A stretch of 64,000 nt of DNA, from the NCBI RefSeq assembly GCF_017813355.1, contig NZ_JAGIYZ010000007.1:124001-188000 (forward strand), in the 5' to 3' direction. The notes under the pieces were generated by a model, which was given only the letters and a program-made list of their open reading frames with translations, was not told where the DNA came from and did not search any database. The translations under genes were made by a program, and so were the position numbers. This stretch comes from Roseomonas nitratireducens (GTDB lineage Bacteria > Pseudomonadota > Alphaproteobacteria > Acetobacterales > Acetobacteraceae). This document shows positions 54,261-63,479 of this stretch, piece by piece. The first letter of the stretch is position 1. Every line of letters begins with the position of its first letter.

Positions 54261-55214
54261 ATGCCGCTCGACCCCGGCGCGCAGCGCGTGCGCGACCTGA
54301 TCCGCGAGGCCGGCCGCCCGCCGCTGCACACGCTGACGCCGGCGGAAGCGCGCGCCGTCTCCGCCGCCTCCCGCCCCGTGCTGCAACCCGACCCGCCGGA
54401 GGTGGCGCTGGCCGAGGACCTGTCCTGTCCCGGCCCGGCCGGCGCGATCCGCCTGCGCCGCTATCGCGGCCTCGGCACCGACCCCGCGGCGGCCTTGCCC
54501 TGCCTGCTGTTCCTGCATGGCGGCGGCTGGGTGATCGGCGACCTCGACAGCCATGACCAGGTCTGCCGCGCGCTCGCGAACCATCTCGGCGCCTGCGTCG
54601 TCGCGGTCGACTACCGGCTCGCGCCCGAGCATGTCTTTCCCGCGGCGGTCGAGGATTGCGCGGCCGCGCTCCGCTTCGTCGCGGCGGAGGCGGCGGCGCT
54701 CGGCATCGACGCGTCGCGCATCGCCGTCGGCGGCGACAGCGCCGGCGGCAACCTCGCCGCCGTGCTCGCGCTGATGGGCCGGGACGGCGCGGTGCCCGCG
54801 CCCGGCTTCCAGATGCTGCTCTATCCGGTCACGGACCTGGCGGCGAACACGCCCTCCTATCTCCGCTGCGTCGAGGGCTATCCGCTGACCACGGCGACGA
54901 TGCGCTGGTTCATCGACCACTACGCGCCGGATGCCGCGCACCGGATCGACTGGCACGGCTCGCCGCTGCGCGCCGCCTCGCTCGCCGGCCTGCCGCCCGC
55001 CTTCGTCATGACCTGCGGCCACGATCCGCTGGCGGATGAGGGCATCGCCTATGCAAGGCGCCTGGACGAGGAAGGCGTGCATGTCGCGCACCTGCACGTC
55101 GCGGACCAGATGCATGCCTACCTGACCATGGGCCGCTTCATCCCGGCCTCCGAGCTCACGCTGCGCCAGGCGGCGGCGGCGCTGCGCCTGCATTGGGAGC
55201 ATGCCGCGCCATGA
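54261..55214 (+). CDS. HSL-family alpha/beta hydrolase (esterase)
   Basis: A 317-residue carboxylesterase of the hormone-sensitive-lipase family (family IV). The oxyanion motif is LFLHGGGWVIGD, followed by VDYRLAPEHVFPAAVEDCAAAL, the nucleophile elbow GGDSAGGNLAA, the acid in TCGHDPLADEG, and the His in VADQMHAYLTM. Cytoplasmic. Placed 4 bp after the Baeyer-Villiger monooxygenase, it probably hydrolyses the ester or lactone that enzyme produces. Its stop overlaps the next gene by ATGA. Confidence 0.92.
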   Translation: MPLDPGAQRVRDLIREAGRPPLHTLTPAEARAVSAASRPVLQPDPPEVALAEDLSCPGPAGAIRLRRYRGLGTDPAAALPCLLFLHGGGWVIGDLDSHDQVCRALANHLGACVVAVDYRLAPEHVFPAAVEDCAAALRFVAAEAAALGIDASRIAVGGDSAGGNLAAVLALMGRDGAVPAPGFQMLLYPVTDLAANTPSYLRCVEGYPLTTATMRWFIDHYAPDAAHRIDWHGSPLRAASLAGLPPAFVMTCGHDPLADEGIAYARRLDEEGVHVAHLHVADQMHAYLTMGRFIPASELTLRQAAAALRLHWEHAAP

Positions 55215-55717
55215 CGCAGCCGACCGAGCACCTGGTCGCGCTCGCGCGGCCGGTGCGGCACGAGGCGAACAACCTGCTCGCCGCGATCGCCGGCACCGCC
55301 GACCTGATGCTGCGCGCCGCCGGGACGGACAAGGAGAAGGCGCGCGCCGAACGCGTGCAGGAGGCCGCGAACAGGCTTGAGGCGCTGCTGCGCGCCTACC
55401 TTGCCCTCGCAGCGCCGCCGGCCGAGGGGACGGATCCGCGCAAGGCGATCGAGATGCTGCGCCCCGTGCTGGCGCTGCTGCTCGGCCCCGGCCGCGTGGC
55501 GGAAATCGCGGTGGCGGACAACCTGCCGCGCCTCACCGCCACGCCGGCGGAACTGCAGTCCGCCGCGATGGACGTCGCGCGCGAGGCGGCGGCGCAGGCG
55601 CCCAAGGGCGGCGGGCTGCGCCTCGCGCTCGATGCCGCGCCGGGCGGGGCGACGCTCTACGCGACGCCCACGCCGCACGGGCCCTTGCCCGAGCCGCGCT
55701 TCTTCCCGGCCGCGTAA
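55211..55717 (+). CDS. Histidine-kinase-like DHp protein without a working ATPase domain
   Basis: An unrecognised 168-residue protein. The N-terminal half resembles the dimerisation/phosphoacceptor domain of hybrid histidine kinases: VRHEANNLLAAIAGTADLML, with H17-E18 and the NNLL phrase usual in HDFNNLL-type kinases, then helical ERVQEAANRLEALLRAYL. The C-terminal half looks like a shortened HATPase fold (TATPAELQSAAMDVAREAAAQAPKGGGLRLAL) in which the N-box Asn residues and the G boxes are missing. It could work as a histidine phosphotransferase, as ChpT does in Caulobacter, or be a decayed kinase. It is coupled by ATGA to the esterase gene. Confidence 0.55.
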   Translation: MTQPTEHLVALARPVRHEANNLLAAIAGTADLMLRAAGTDKEKARAERVQEAANRLEALLRAYLALAAPPAEGTDPRKAIEMLRPVLALLLGPGRVAEIAVADNLPRLTATPAELQSAAMDVAREAAAQAPKGGGLRLALDAAPGGATLYATPTPHGPLPEPRFFPAA

Positions 55718-55721
55718 GGCG

Positions 55722-55910
55722 TCACGCCGCCGGGCAGGTGCGGATGCCCAGCAGCGTATAGGCCGGGCAGAAGCGCATCACGCCGGTCGCCAGCGGCACC
55801 AGCCCGACCAGCCCCCACCAGCCGAGCGGCCCGAAGGCGCCCGCGCCCAGGATGGCGAGGCCCGCGACGATCCGCAGCACGCGATCGACGCCACCGACAT
55901 TGCAACTCAT
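55722..55910 (-). CDS. DUF2892 (YgaP-like transmembrane) small protein
   Basis: A 62-residue protein with the DUF2892 pattern: MSCNVGGVDRVLRIVAGLAIL, a second membrane segment LVGLVPLATGVMRFCPAYTLLGI, and the conserved Cys residues (CP, TCP). DUF2892 often forms the membrane part of YgaP rhodanese proteins and is found near redox-responsive regulators. It lies downstream of the Crp/Fnr gene on the same strand with an 80-bp gap. Its last bases are 4 bp from the convergent histidine-kinase-like gene. Confidence 0.85.
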   Translation of the reverse strand: MSCNVGGVDRVLRIVAGLAILGAGAFGPLGWWGLVGLVPLATGVMRFCPAYTLLGIRTCPAA

Positions 55911-55990
55911 GGTTCCGCTCCTTGATCGATCGGCCAGGTGCGGCCGCGACGGCATCTCGCGCCGCGCAGCGCAGCCTGTCGGTGATCAAG

Positions 55991-56644
55991 TCACGGCGTC
56001 GCGGCGCCGTCCTTGATGCGCGTCAGCCCTGGCGCATCCAGCACGGTGACGGCGCCGCGTTCCGTGCGCACCAGACCGCCGCGCGCGAAGGCCGACAGGC
56101 GTCGGCTCACCACTTCCCGCGCCGTGCCGATGTCGGCGGCGATCTCCTGCTGCGTCGCGGCCACCGTGCCGGGCGCGCGGTCCAGCAGATAGGCGGCGAG
56201 CCGCGCATCGACGCTGCGGAAGGACAATTCCTCGATCCGGCCCATCAGCGCCGCGAGCCGCGCGGCGAAGCCGGCCAGGACGAAGGTGCGGAAGGAAGCG
56301 CTCTCCTCCACCAGCCGGCCGAATAGCGAGGCGGGCAGCAGCAGCCCCTCGCATTCCGTCTCCGCCGTGCCCTCGGCGGAATAGGCCTCGCCGGCGAACA
56401 GGCATGACGTGGTGATGGCGCAGGCCTGGCCCGGTTCGACGCGATAGAGCAGCAGCGCGTGCCCGTCCTCGGCGATCAGGTCGACGCGCGCGCGCCCGGC
56501 CCGCAGCATGACGAAGCCGCGGCAGGGGTCGCCCGGGCGGAACAGCACGGCGCCGGCGGGCGCGCGCAGCGGCAGCGCCTCGGCCGCGATGCGCGCGCGG
56601 GTGGCGGCGTCGAGTGCCGCGGGCAGCGGGTCGGTCGTCGGCAT
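55991..56644 (-). CDS. Crp/Fnr-family transcriptional regulator
   Basis: A 217-residue regulator. The cyclic-nucleotide-binding-like beta roll spans about residues 20-115 (LPLRAPAGAVLFRPGDPCRGFVMLRAG, YRVEPGQACAITTSCLFAGEAY), and the winged helix-turn-helix is near the C-terminus (VAATQQEIAADIGTAREVVSRRLSAFARGG). It lacks the N-terminal Cys cluster of oxygen-sensing FNR; one Cys (CAITTSCLF) pair could serve redox sensing. The DUF2892 partner gene downstream suggests a sulfur or redox stress circuit, as inferred from similar pairs elsewhere. Confidence 0.9.
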   Translation of the reverse strand: MPTTDPLPAALDAATRARIAAEALPLRAPAGAVLFRPGDPCRGFVMLRAGRARVDLIAEDGHALLLYRVEPGQACAITTSCLFAGEAYSAEGTAETECEGLLLPASLFGRLVEESASFRTFVLAGFAARLAALMGRIEELSFRSVDARLAAYLLDRAPGTVAATQQEIAADIGTAREVVSRRLSAFARGGLVRTERGAVTVLDAPGLTRIKDGAATP

Positions 56645-56656
56645 CGCGGCCCCGCG

Positions 56657-59188
56657 TCAGTCCCGCGGCCCGGGTGCCAGCACCTCGCGCTTGCCGACAT
56701 GGTTGGCCGGTCCCACCACGCCTTCCTTCTCCATCTGCTCGATCAGCTTGGCCGCGCGGTTGTAGCCGATGTTGAGATGGCGCTGGACGAAGGAGGTGCT
56801 GGCCTTGCCTTCGCGCGTCACCAGCGCGACCGCCTGGTCGTACAGCGAGGCCTCGCCATCGGTGTTGCCGCCGAGCATGCCGGGGATCGCGCCGCCGTCG
56901 TCATCCTCGGCCTCGGTCACTTCCTCGATGTACTGAGGCTCGCCCTGGCTGCGCAGGAATTCGACCACGCGCTCGACTTCCGTGTCGCTCACGAAGGGGC
57001 CGTGCACGCGGGCGAGCCGCCCGCCGCCCGGCATGTGCAGCATGTCGCCCTGGCCGAGCAGCTGCTCCGCGCCCTGCTCGCCGAGGATGGTGCGGCTGTC
57101 GATCTTGGAGGTGACCTGGAAGGAGATGCGGGTCGGGAAGTTCGCCTTGATCGTGCCGGTGATGACATCGACCGACGGCCGCTGCGTCGCCATGATCACG
57201 TGAATGCCCGCCGCGCGCGCCATCTGCGCGAGCCGCTGTACCGCGGCCTCGATCTCCTTGCCGGCGACGATCATCAGGTCCGCCATCTCGTCGATGACCA
57301 CGACGATCATGGGCAGCGGCTCGAGCGCGAGCGGCTGCTCCTCGAAGGTCGGCTTGCCGGTCTCGGGGTCGAAGCCGGTCTGGACCTTGCGCGTCAGCAC
57401 TTCCCCGCGCGCGCGGGCGGCGGCCACCTTTTCGTTGTAGCCGCCGATGTTGCGCACGCCGAGCTGCGACATGGCGCGGTAGCGGCGCTCCATCTCCCGC
57501 ACCGTCCACTTCAGCGCGCCGATCGCCTTGGGCGGTTCCGTCACCACGGGGGCGAGCAGATGCGGGATGCGGTCATAGACCGACAGTTCCAGCATCTTCG
57601 GGTCGATCATGATGAAGCGGCACTCGTCGGGGCCGAAGCGGTAGAGCAGGGACAGGATCATGGTGTTGATCCCGACCGACTTGCCCGACCCCGTGGTGCC
57701 CGCGATCAGCAGATGCGGCATGCGGGCGAGGTCGGCGATCACCGGCGCGCCGCCGATGTCCTTGCCGAGCGCGAGCGGCAGACGCCCCTGGTTCCGGTGC
57801 CAGGATTCGTCGACGAACATCTCGCTCAGATAGACCGTCTCCCGCTTCGCGTTCGGCATCTCGATGCCGATCACGTTGCGGCCCGGCACGGTCGCGATGC
57901 GCACCGCGATCACCGACATGGACCGCGCGATGTCGTCGGCCAGGCCGATGACGCGCGATGACTTGGTCCCCGGCGCCGGTTCGAGTTCGTACAACGTCAC
58001 CACCGGGCCGGGCCGGATCTCCGCGATCCGCCCGCGCACGCCGTAGTCCTCGAGCACGCTTTCGAGCAGCCGCGCATTGGCCTGCAGCGATTCCTCCGAA
58101 GGCCGCCCGGTGCGGCGCGCCGGCGCTTCCGTCAGCAGGTCGAGCGGCGGCAGCCGCCACTGCCCCTCGCCGAGGTCGAGCGCGCGCTGTTCCGCCACGC
58201 GGCGCGGCCGGTCCTGCGCCCGGTCCTGCACCTTGCTGCGCGGGACGAGGCGCGGCTTGGCCTCGGGCTCGGTGCCGCGGCGGACGTCGCCATCCTCCCC
58301 CGGCAGGGGCGCGGGCGGGGCGGCGGGGCTGGGCGGCACGGCGGAGGCGGCTTCCTCGGCGGCGCGCAGCATGGCGCCGAGCGGCACGTCGGTCGGCTCG
58401 CGCCGGAAGCGCGCCGCGGCTTCCCGGCCCATGCGGCTGAAGGGGGAGGCGAGGCGCGCGAAAAGTCCCGGGCGCGGCGGGCGGGGCGCTTCCGGCGCGT
58501 CCGGCCGGCGCAGCGCGGCCGCGCCGCTGCGCGCGGCCCCCACCGCGACCTGACCCGCGCCGACGGCCGCGCGGCCGGCGCCGCGCCATTCGCCCACCGT
58601 CAGCCCGCAGGCGATGAAGGCCGACCCGACGGCCGCGACCATCACGAAGGCATACCCCGCCATGGCGCCGGCCGGGCCGAACAGGCCGCCCAGCCCATCG
58701 ACGACGAAGCCGGAGACGAGCGGGCCCGCGACGCCGCCGGCCCCCGCCGCGACCGGCAGGTCGGGCGGCACCGGCATCAGCGACAGCGCCGCGGCGCCCA
58801 GCGGCAGCGCCGCCAGCAGCCCGACCAGCCTGGCCGCGAAGGTGCCGAGGCCGCGATGCGTCGCCAGCCGGAACGCCCAGGCGAGCAGCGCGAGGGAAGG
58901 CAGCACGGCGGCGAAGCCGACGGATTGCAGCAGGACGTCCGAGACGATCGCCCCCACCGGCCCCGCCAGGTTCCGCGTCGGCCCGGCGCTTGCCGTGTTC
59001 AGCGAGGGATCGGCCGGGTCATGGCTGCCGAGCGCGATGAGCAGCCCCACCGCCGCCAGCGCGACGAGCACGCCGGCCAGTTCCATCAGCCGCCGCCGCA
59101 GCACCGCGCGCACGGCGGCCGAGGCGAAGCGGCCCGGCGCGGCTGCGTCGGAAGCGCGGGACTCGTTGGTCAGGGCAGCACGGGGCAT
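56657..59188 (-). CDS. ftsK: DNA translocase FtsK
   Basis: An 843-residue septal DNA pump coupling chromosome segregation to division. Four hydrophobic spans lie in about the first 190 residues, followed by an Arg/Pro/Ala linker (about 200-360). The motor domain has FTSK Walker [21 protein letters not shown], Walker [16 protein letters not shown], and [29 protein letters not shown]. The C-terminal gamma winged helix is [26 protein letters not shown], which reads KOPS sites. The start is taken as the ATG at 59188; a GTG at 59233 would add 15 residues. A 7-bp-stem hairpin lies at 59260-59279 upstream. Confidence 0.95.
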   Translation of the reverse strand: MPRAALTNESRASDAAAPGRFASAAVRAVLRRRLMELAGVLVALAAVGLLIALGSHDPADPSLNTASAGPTRNLAGPVGAIVSDVLLQSVGFAAVLPSLALLAWAFRLATHRGLGTFAARLVGLLAALPLGAAALSLMPVPPDLPVAAGAGGVAGPLVSGFVVDGLGGLFGPAGAMAGYAFVMVAAVGSAFIACGLTVGEWRGAGRAAVGAGQVAVGAARSGAAALRRPDAPEAPRPPRPGLFARLASPFSRMGREAAARFRREPTDVPLGAMLRAAEEAASAVPPSPAAPPAPLPGEDGDVRRGTEPEAKPRLVPRSKVQDRAQDRPRRVAEQRALDLGEGQWRLPPLDLLTEAPARRTGRPSEESLQANARLLESVLEDYGVRGRIAEIRPGPVVTLYELEPAPGTKSSRVIGLADDIARSMSVIAVRIATVPGRNVIGIEMPNAKRETVYLSEMFVDESWHRNQGRLPLALGKDIGGAPVIADLARMPHLLIAGTTGSGKSVGINTMILSLLYRFGPDECRFIMIDPKMLELSVYDRIPHLLAPVVTEPPKAIGALKWTVREMERRYRAMSQLGVRNIGGYNEKVAAARARGEVLTRKVQTGFDPETGKPTFEEQPLALEPLPMIVVVIDEMADLMIVAGKEIEAAVQRLAQMARAAGIHVIMATQRPSVDVITGTIKANFPTRISFQVTSKIDSRTILGEQGAEQLLGQGDMLHMPGGGRLARVHGPFVSDTEVERVVEFLRSQGEPQYIEEVTEAEDDDGGAIPGMLGGNTDGEASLYDQAVALVTREGKASTSFVQRHLNIGYNRAAKLIEQMEKEGVVGPANHVGKREVLAPGPRD

Positions 59189-59309
59189 GTCGGGCGTCGA
59201 GTTCAGGTTGCGGATGAACCATACCGCAAACACCCTTGTCGGCGCAGCGTTTACCTGCGCCGGGCGCCCCTTCGCCCGGACGCTGTGGTCAGCCGGTCAC
59301 GCCCCGGCC

Positions 59310-60134
59310 CTATTCGCCGGCCAGCCGCTCGATCAGGGCGCGCAGCATCCCCGCGCCTTCGGACAGCGCCTCGATCGCCACCGGCCGCCCTTCGCCGCCG
59401 CCGGTCGCGGCCGGCCAGGCGGTGCGGTCGCGCCCGAGCTCGGCGGCGGACAGCCGGCCGTCGCCGTCGAAATCCAGGCTTTCGACCAGCAGCCGCGCCG
59501 CCGCGGCGGCCGCGACGCCGCCGAGGCCGGCCGCGACGGCCAGCCCTTCCGGCGGGCTGTCCTGCAGCGCCGCGAGCGCCCAGGCGGCGCCGCGCAGCAG
59601 TCGGGCGATCTCGGCCACGCCGAGCAGCCGGTCGCCCGAGACATCCCCTTCCGCGACCAGCGCGGCGATGCAGGCCTCGGTCCCCGCGCCCTGGCAGGCG
59701 CCTTCCAGCCGCTCGAGCGTGGCGAGGAAGGCGAGCCCTTCCCCGTGCAGCAGCAGCAGCGAGGCCGGCGGCGTGGCGCAGCGCGTCCAGCGCAGCAATT
59801 CGGTCTCGCCGGGCAGCCTGTCGTCGCGCAGCTTGGCGTCGGGCTCGGCGGTTTCCAGCGCGTCCCCGGCGGCGCGCAGCATGATGCGCGGCGCTTCCGC
59901 CCCGCCGCCCGTGCCGATCGTCCAGCCTTCCTGCACGCGCAGGGTGCGGAAGCGGAGCAGCCGGGCCGCGCCTTCGGCCGGCAGCCGCAGCGCGCCGCGG
60001 GCCGAGACCTGAAGCACCGCCTCCGGCGCGGCGCAGGCGCCCCGCACCCAGGCGCCGCGCAGCGGCTCGGGCACGCCCTGCGCGTGCGCGGGAAGGGCGG
60101 CGAGCGCCAGAAGAAGGATCAGGAGACGCATCAT
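59310..60134 (-). CDS. Exported EF-hand protein
   Basis: An unrecognised 274-residue protein with a signal peptide (MMRLLILLLALAALPAHAQ, cleavage near residue 19). The N-terminal part (20-120) has a beta-rich pattern with Cys34 and Cys119. Two EF-hand loops follow: D164-V-S166-G-D168 to E175, and a canonical one at 221-232 (DFDGDGRLSAAE). Cys147 and Cys155 lie between. Calcium binding in the periplasm is probable. It overlaps the upstream five-repeat protein gene by ATGA, so the two are made together and may interact. ATG 60134 was chosen for that overlap. Confidence 0.65.
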   Translation of the reverse strand: MMRLLILLLALAALPAHAQGVPEPLRGAWVRGACAAPEAVLQVSARGALRLPAEGAARLLRFRTLRVQEGWTIGTGGGAEAPRIMLRAAGDALETAEPDAKLRDDRLPGETELLRWTRCATPPASLLLLHGEGLAFLATLERLEGACQGAGTEACIAALVAEGDVSGDRLLGVAEIARLLRGAAWALAALQDSPPEGLAVAAGLGGVAAAAAARLLVESLDFDGDGRLSAAELGRDRTAWPAATGGGEGRPVAIEALSEGAGMLRALIERLAGE

Positions 60135-61603
60135 CGCAGCACCACCTCGACGCCGGCGCACAGATCCGCCGCCGGCAGGCGGAGTTCCCGCCCGTCGCGG
60201 AACACGGCGGTCAGGTCGGCGCGGCATTCCGTGCCCTCGGGCGGGGCGAAGTCGAGCGTCTCCCCCACCCCCAGCACGGTCCGGCCGAGCCGGTCCGCGC
60301 CGCGCGGCGCGCCGGGCGGGTCGGCGTAGAGCTCGGCGACCGGCACCTCTGCCGCGTTGCGCAGGCGCACGCTGCCGGGGCGCGGGCCGGTCTCCTGCGC
60401 CTCGCCCTCATCCAGCCGGTCGGCCAGCGTCCAGCCGGGGCGCAGCACGATGACCGAGACCTCGCAGAGGTTGATCGCGGCGCGTTCCTCGGCCGCGCGG
60501 CGCTCCTCGAAGACGATGCGCAGGTCGGCCTCGCATTCGCGCAGCCGGGCGCCGATCTCGATGCGCCGGCCGCGCGGCAGCACTTCCTCGCCCAGCCGGT
60601 CGGGGCCCCAATCCTCCTCGGCGCTGCCGGACAGGTAGACCTCCTGGATCGTCGCGCCGTGGCGGTTGACGAGGGTGACGCGGCGTTCCGGCGGGCGGGG
60701 CGCGCCCGATCCGTCGAAGGCGAGTTCGCGCACGGCGCAGAGGTCGACGCCGCGCTTCACCTCCTCCGCATCGTCCTCGTAGACCGCGCGGATGTCCCAC
60801 AGGCAGGCGGCGCCGCGCAGCCGCAGCGTCACGCTCGCGCCCTGTTCCAGCATGTCGTTGCCCAGCCGGTCAGGTCCCCAGGCCCCGGGGGCGCGGGTCG
60901 AGGCATAGAGCTCCCGGATCGTCCGGTCGGCGGCGTTCGTCACGCGCGCCTCCCGCCGCGGCGCGTTGGGGTCGCCGAAGGTCACGCGCGGCTCGCGGCA
61001 GAGGTTGAGCGCTTCCCGCACCTCCTCCTCCCCGTCCTCGAACACCGCGGTCACGTCGAAGATGCAGTCCCGCGTACGGCCCATGCGGACGCGGAATTCC
61101 CGCCCCGCCGGCACGACGTTCTCGCCAAGCCGGTCGGGGCCGCGGCCGGCGGCGCCGGGCGGCGCGGCGAAGACCTGCAGCAGGATCATGTCCGTCTCGT
61201 TGCGGATGGTCGCTTCCCGCAGCGGGATGGACGGGTCGCCGAACTGCACGCGGCGGGCTTCGCAGATGTTCTGGCGGCGCCGTTCCTCCGTGCCGTCCTG
61301 GAAGATGGCGCGGAATTCCAGCGTGCAGGTGGCCGAGGTGACGCGGGCGCGGAAATTTCCCCGGTCCGGCACGGTGTCCGCGCCCAGCAGGTCGGGGCCG
61401 AAGCTCTCCGCGCCGGGCGGGGCGGCATAGACCTCCCGCAGCGTCTGGCCGGACTGGTTGACGATGGTGACCTCGCGTTCCCGTGGCGCGGGCTGCTGCT
61501 GCGGGGCGGGCTGTGCGGCGCGCGGCGGCGCGGCCTGCTGCGCGATGGCGGCGAGGGGTGCCAGGGCGAGGCCGGCGGCCATCGCCAGGTACGACAGGCG
61601 CAT
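60131..61603 (-). CDS. Secreted protein with five cysteine-paired tandem repeats
   Basis: A 490-residue protein with a signal peptide (cleavage near AIAQ, residue 22), a Gln/Pro/Ala linker, and five repeats of about 80-88 residues at roughly 44-128, 129-217, 218-305, 308-390 and 411-490. Each repeat begins with a strand of the form VTIVNxSGxTLREVYA, has a central GPDRLG (DLLG in the first), and holds two cysteines 21-23 residues apart (93/114, 180/202, 267/289, 357/380, 460/482) flanking a phrase like DxxAVFEDGEE. The pairs probably form disulfides inside each repeat. No named family is recognised. The fold is probably an all-beta sandwich and the role unknown; binding to envelope or metal is possible. 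Confidence 0.7.
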   Translation of the reverse strand: MRLSYLAMAAGLALAPLAAIAQQAAPPRAAQPAPQQQPAPREREVTIVNQSGQTLREVYAAPPGAESFGPDLLGADTVPDRGNFRARVTSATCTLEFRAIFQDGTEERRRQNICEARRVQFGDPSIPLREATIRNETDMILLQVFAAPPGAAGRGPDRLGENVVPAGREFRVRMGRTRDCIFDVTAVFEDGEEEVREALNLCREPRVTFGDPNAPRREARVTNAADRTIRELYASTRAPGAWGPDRLGNDMLEQGASVTLRLRGAACLWDIRAVYEDDAEEVKRGVDLCAVRELAFDGSGAPRPPERRVTLVNRHGATIQEVYLSGSAEEDWGPDRLGEEVLPRGRRIEIGARLRECEADLRIVFEERRAAEERAAINLCEVSVIVLRPGWTLADRLDEGEAQETGPRPGSVRLRNAAEVPVAELYADPPGAPRGADRLGRTVLGVGETLDFAPPEGTECRADLTAVFRDGRELRLPAADLCAGVEVVLR

Positions 61604-61716
61604 GAAGGGCCCTTCGGGGGGAAACGCGGGTGCAAGATGAAACCGCAGCATGGCGGCCCGCGCGCGCGCTTCGCAAGCGCCGCCACGACACGGTCGGCGT
61701 GAAAAGCGCGCCCGGG

Positions 61717-62148
61717 TCAGGGCGCGGGCAGCACCACGATGCTGACGGTGCGGGAGGGCGGCTCGGCGGCGCGGACGCGGGGGCTGAACTGGGCGCTGCG
61801 CGCTTCCGCCCGCAGCCGGTCCGGGGCGATGCCGCGCGCGGCGAGCGCGTTGGCGACCGCGCGCGCGCGCTCGGCGGCGAGGCGGATGGACGTCGTCGCC
61901 CCGCCTTCCTGCCCCGCATGGCCGAGCAGGCAGGCGACGCGGGCCGGGTCGGCGCGCAGCGCTTCCTCCGCCGCGGCCAGCGGCGTGCGCGCTGCGTCGC
62001 CCAGCGCCGCGGAACCGCGCGCGAAGGGAATGGCGAAGACATCCTCCTCCAGCTGCTCGGCGCCCACGCAGGCGAAGCCGGGCGCCTGCGCCGCCGCGCC
62101 GGGCGCGAGGGCGAGCGGCAGGAGGAGCAGGGGGAGAAGGCGCCTCAT
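61717..62148 (-). CDS. OmpA-like C-terminal domain protein, exported
   Basis: A 143-residue protein with a signal peptide (cleavage near AAAQ, residue 21) followed by an OmpA-like domain: VFAIPFARGSAALGDAARTPLAAAEEAL, a compact middle, then RLAAERARAVANALAARGIAPDRLRAEARS, the family hallmark, and SRTVSIVVLPAP at the end. The R/D residues that bind peptidoglycan diaminopimelate in OmpA are only partly visible. It overlaps the stop of the JmjC oxygenase gene by ATGA and is probably translated with it. Confidence 0.75.
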   Translation of the reverse strand: MRRLLPLLLLPLALAPGAAAQAPGFACVGAEQLEEDVFAIPFARGSAALGDAARTPLAAAEEALRADPARVACLLGHAGQEGGATTSIRLAAERARAVANALAARGIAPDRLRAEARSAQFSPRVRAAEPPSRTVSIVVLPAP

Positions 62149-63359
62149 GCCGCGGCGAGCAGCCCGGCCGCCGCGAGGCGCTCGATCAGCGCGCCGGCGT
62201 CGAGCGCGGGCCAGGCCGCGCGCAGCTCCGCCTCGGCGACCGCCGGGCGGGCGAGGATCCAGGCCGCGGCCTCGATCTCCGGCATCGACATCGCGATCAC
62301 CCCGGCCTCGGTCTTCAGCCCGAATTCGTTGCCGCGGCGCACCGGCCGGGCCGTGCCCACCACACGGAAGCGCGCGCCGCCCGCGGGCGCGGCGGCCGCT
62401 GCCGGCGCACCGGCGCGCGCGGCCTGCAGGTCGTAGCCGCCGCGCTCGAAGCGATGGTCGCGCACGAAGGCCGACAGCACCTCGAGCACCTTGGGATCCC
62501 GCGCGAGGTCGGACAGCCGTGCGCCGATCGCGGCCAGGCGCTGCGCCAGCGCCTCCCGCGCCGCGGGGCTGCCGTCCTGCCGCGGCAGGGGCTGGCGGAA
62601 CAGCGCGTCGTACAGCGCGCGCTCGGTCAGCACGTTGAGCGCATCCATGCCGAGCGGCGCGTGCACGCCATAGGCGATGTGGACGGAATCCGGCGCCTCG
62701 GCCAGCGCGTCGTGGTACCAGCCGCGCGGCAGGTACAGCAGGTCGCCCTTGCGGACGACGACCTTCTCCCGCAGCCGGCCCTTCGCCTCGTCGTGCTGCG
62801 CCTGGGTCTGGCCGCGGAAGATGGGATGGGCGATCGGCCATTCCGCGCGGCCTTCCCAGATGTTCCAGGCCTTCTCGCCTTCCACCTGCACCGCCCAGAC
62901 ATCGTGGGTGTCGTAGTGGGAATGGAAGGCCTTGTGCGACTGGAAGGAGATGTAGACGTTGGCCTGCGCCTTGCCGAGGCCGGCATCCTCCAGCGCGCGG
63001 GACACGGCGGCGAGCCCCGGCGTCAGGCTGTCCACGTCGTTCATCACGACGGACGCGCCGCGCGCCACCCATTCCTGCACCTTCGCCGCGACCGGCTGCA
63101 GCACCGGGGCGCCGTCGCGCGACGTGGCCTTGGCGCTGTACTGGACCGGCGGCACGGGAACGCTGTCCATCACGACGCGCAGGCTTTTCTCCGACCAGAC
63201 ATGCGTCATGCCCAGCAGCGCGTCGATGCCGGCCCAGTCGAGCACGGCGGCGAACTTCGCCGCCCCGCCCGGCACGTGCAGGGGCTGGCGGTCGAAGTAT
63301 TCGGCGAAGAAGCGCTCCGGCGTCACCGGGGCGAGAAGGTCCTGCAACGTCATCTTCAT
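62145..63359 (-). CDS. JmjC-domain cupin oxygenase (ribosomal oxygenase-like)
   Basis: A 404-residue Fe(II)/2-oxoglutarate oxygenase-like protein of the JmjC cupin_4 group, to which the ribosomal protein hydroxylase RoxA (YcfD) belongs. The iron site is HSHYDTHDVWAVQVEGEKAW (H-x-D with the first Histidine near residue 147) and the distal His in GDLLYLPRGWYHDALAE. The N-terminal PERFFAEYFDRQPLHVPGG and the C-terminal winged-helix-like domain fit the group. A ribosomal protein substrate (uL16 in E. coli) is inferred only from family. It overlaps the OmpA-like gene downstream by 4 bp, an unusual pairing. Confidence 0.85.
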   Translation of the reverse strand: MKMTLQDLLAPVTPERFFAEYFDRQPLHVPGGAAKFAAVLDWAGIDALLGMTHVWSEKSLRVVMDSVPVPPVQYSAKATSRDGAPVLQPVAAKVQEWVARGASVVMNDVDSLTPGLAAVSRALEDAGLGKAQANVYISFQSHKAFHSHYDTHDVWAVQVEGEKAWNIWEGRAEWPIAHPIFRGQTQAQHDEAKGRLREKVVVRKGDLLYLPRGWYHDALAEAPDSVHIAYGVHAPLGMDALNVLTERALYDALFRQPLPRQDGSPAAREALAQRLAAIGARLSDLARDPKVLEVLSAFVRDHRFERGGYDLQAARAGAPAAAAAPAGGARFRVVGTARPVRRGNEFGLKTEAGVIAMSMPEIEAAAWILARPAVAEAELRAAWPALDAGALIERLAAAGLLAAA

Positions 63360-63479
63360 GCGGCAAGTCTAGACTCCTTCCGCGGCCGTCGTCAGCGCCC
63401 GGCGCAGGATGCTGGACGATGGCGGCCGCCCCGGCGCAGGCTCGTCCCGCGGCGGCAAGACCCGACGGAGGAGACGAGC

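Noticed and set aside
55921-55990. TTGAT (55922) and ATCAA (55984) as an FNR-type binding site
   Set aside because: The half-sites are about 60 bp apart, not the 4-bp spacing of an FNR/CRP box, so they do not form one site.
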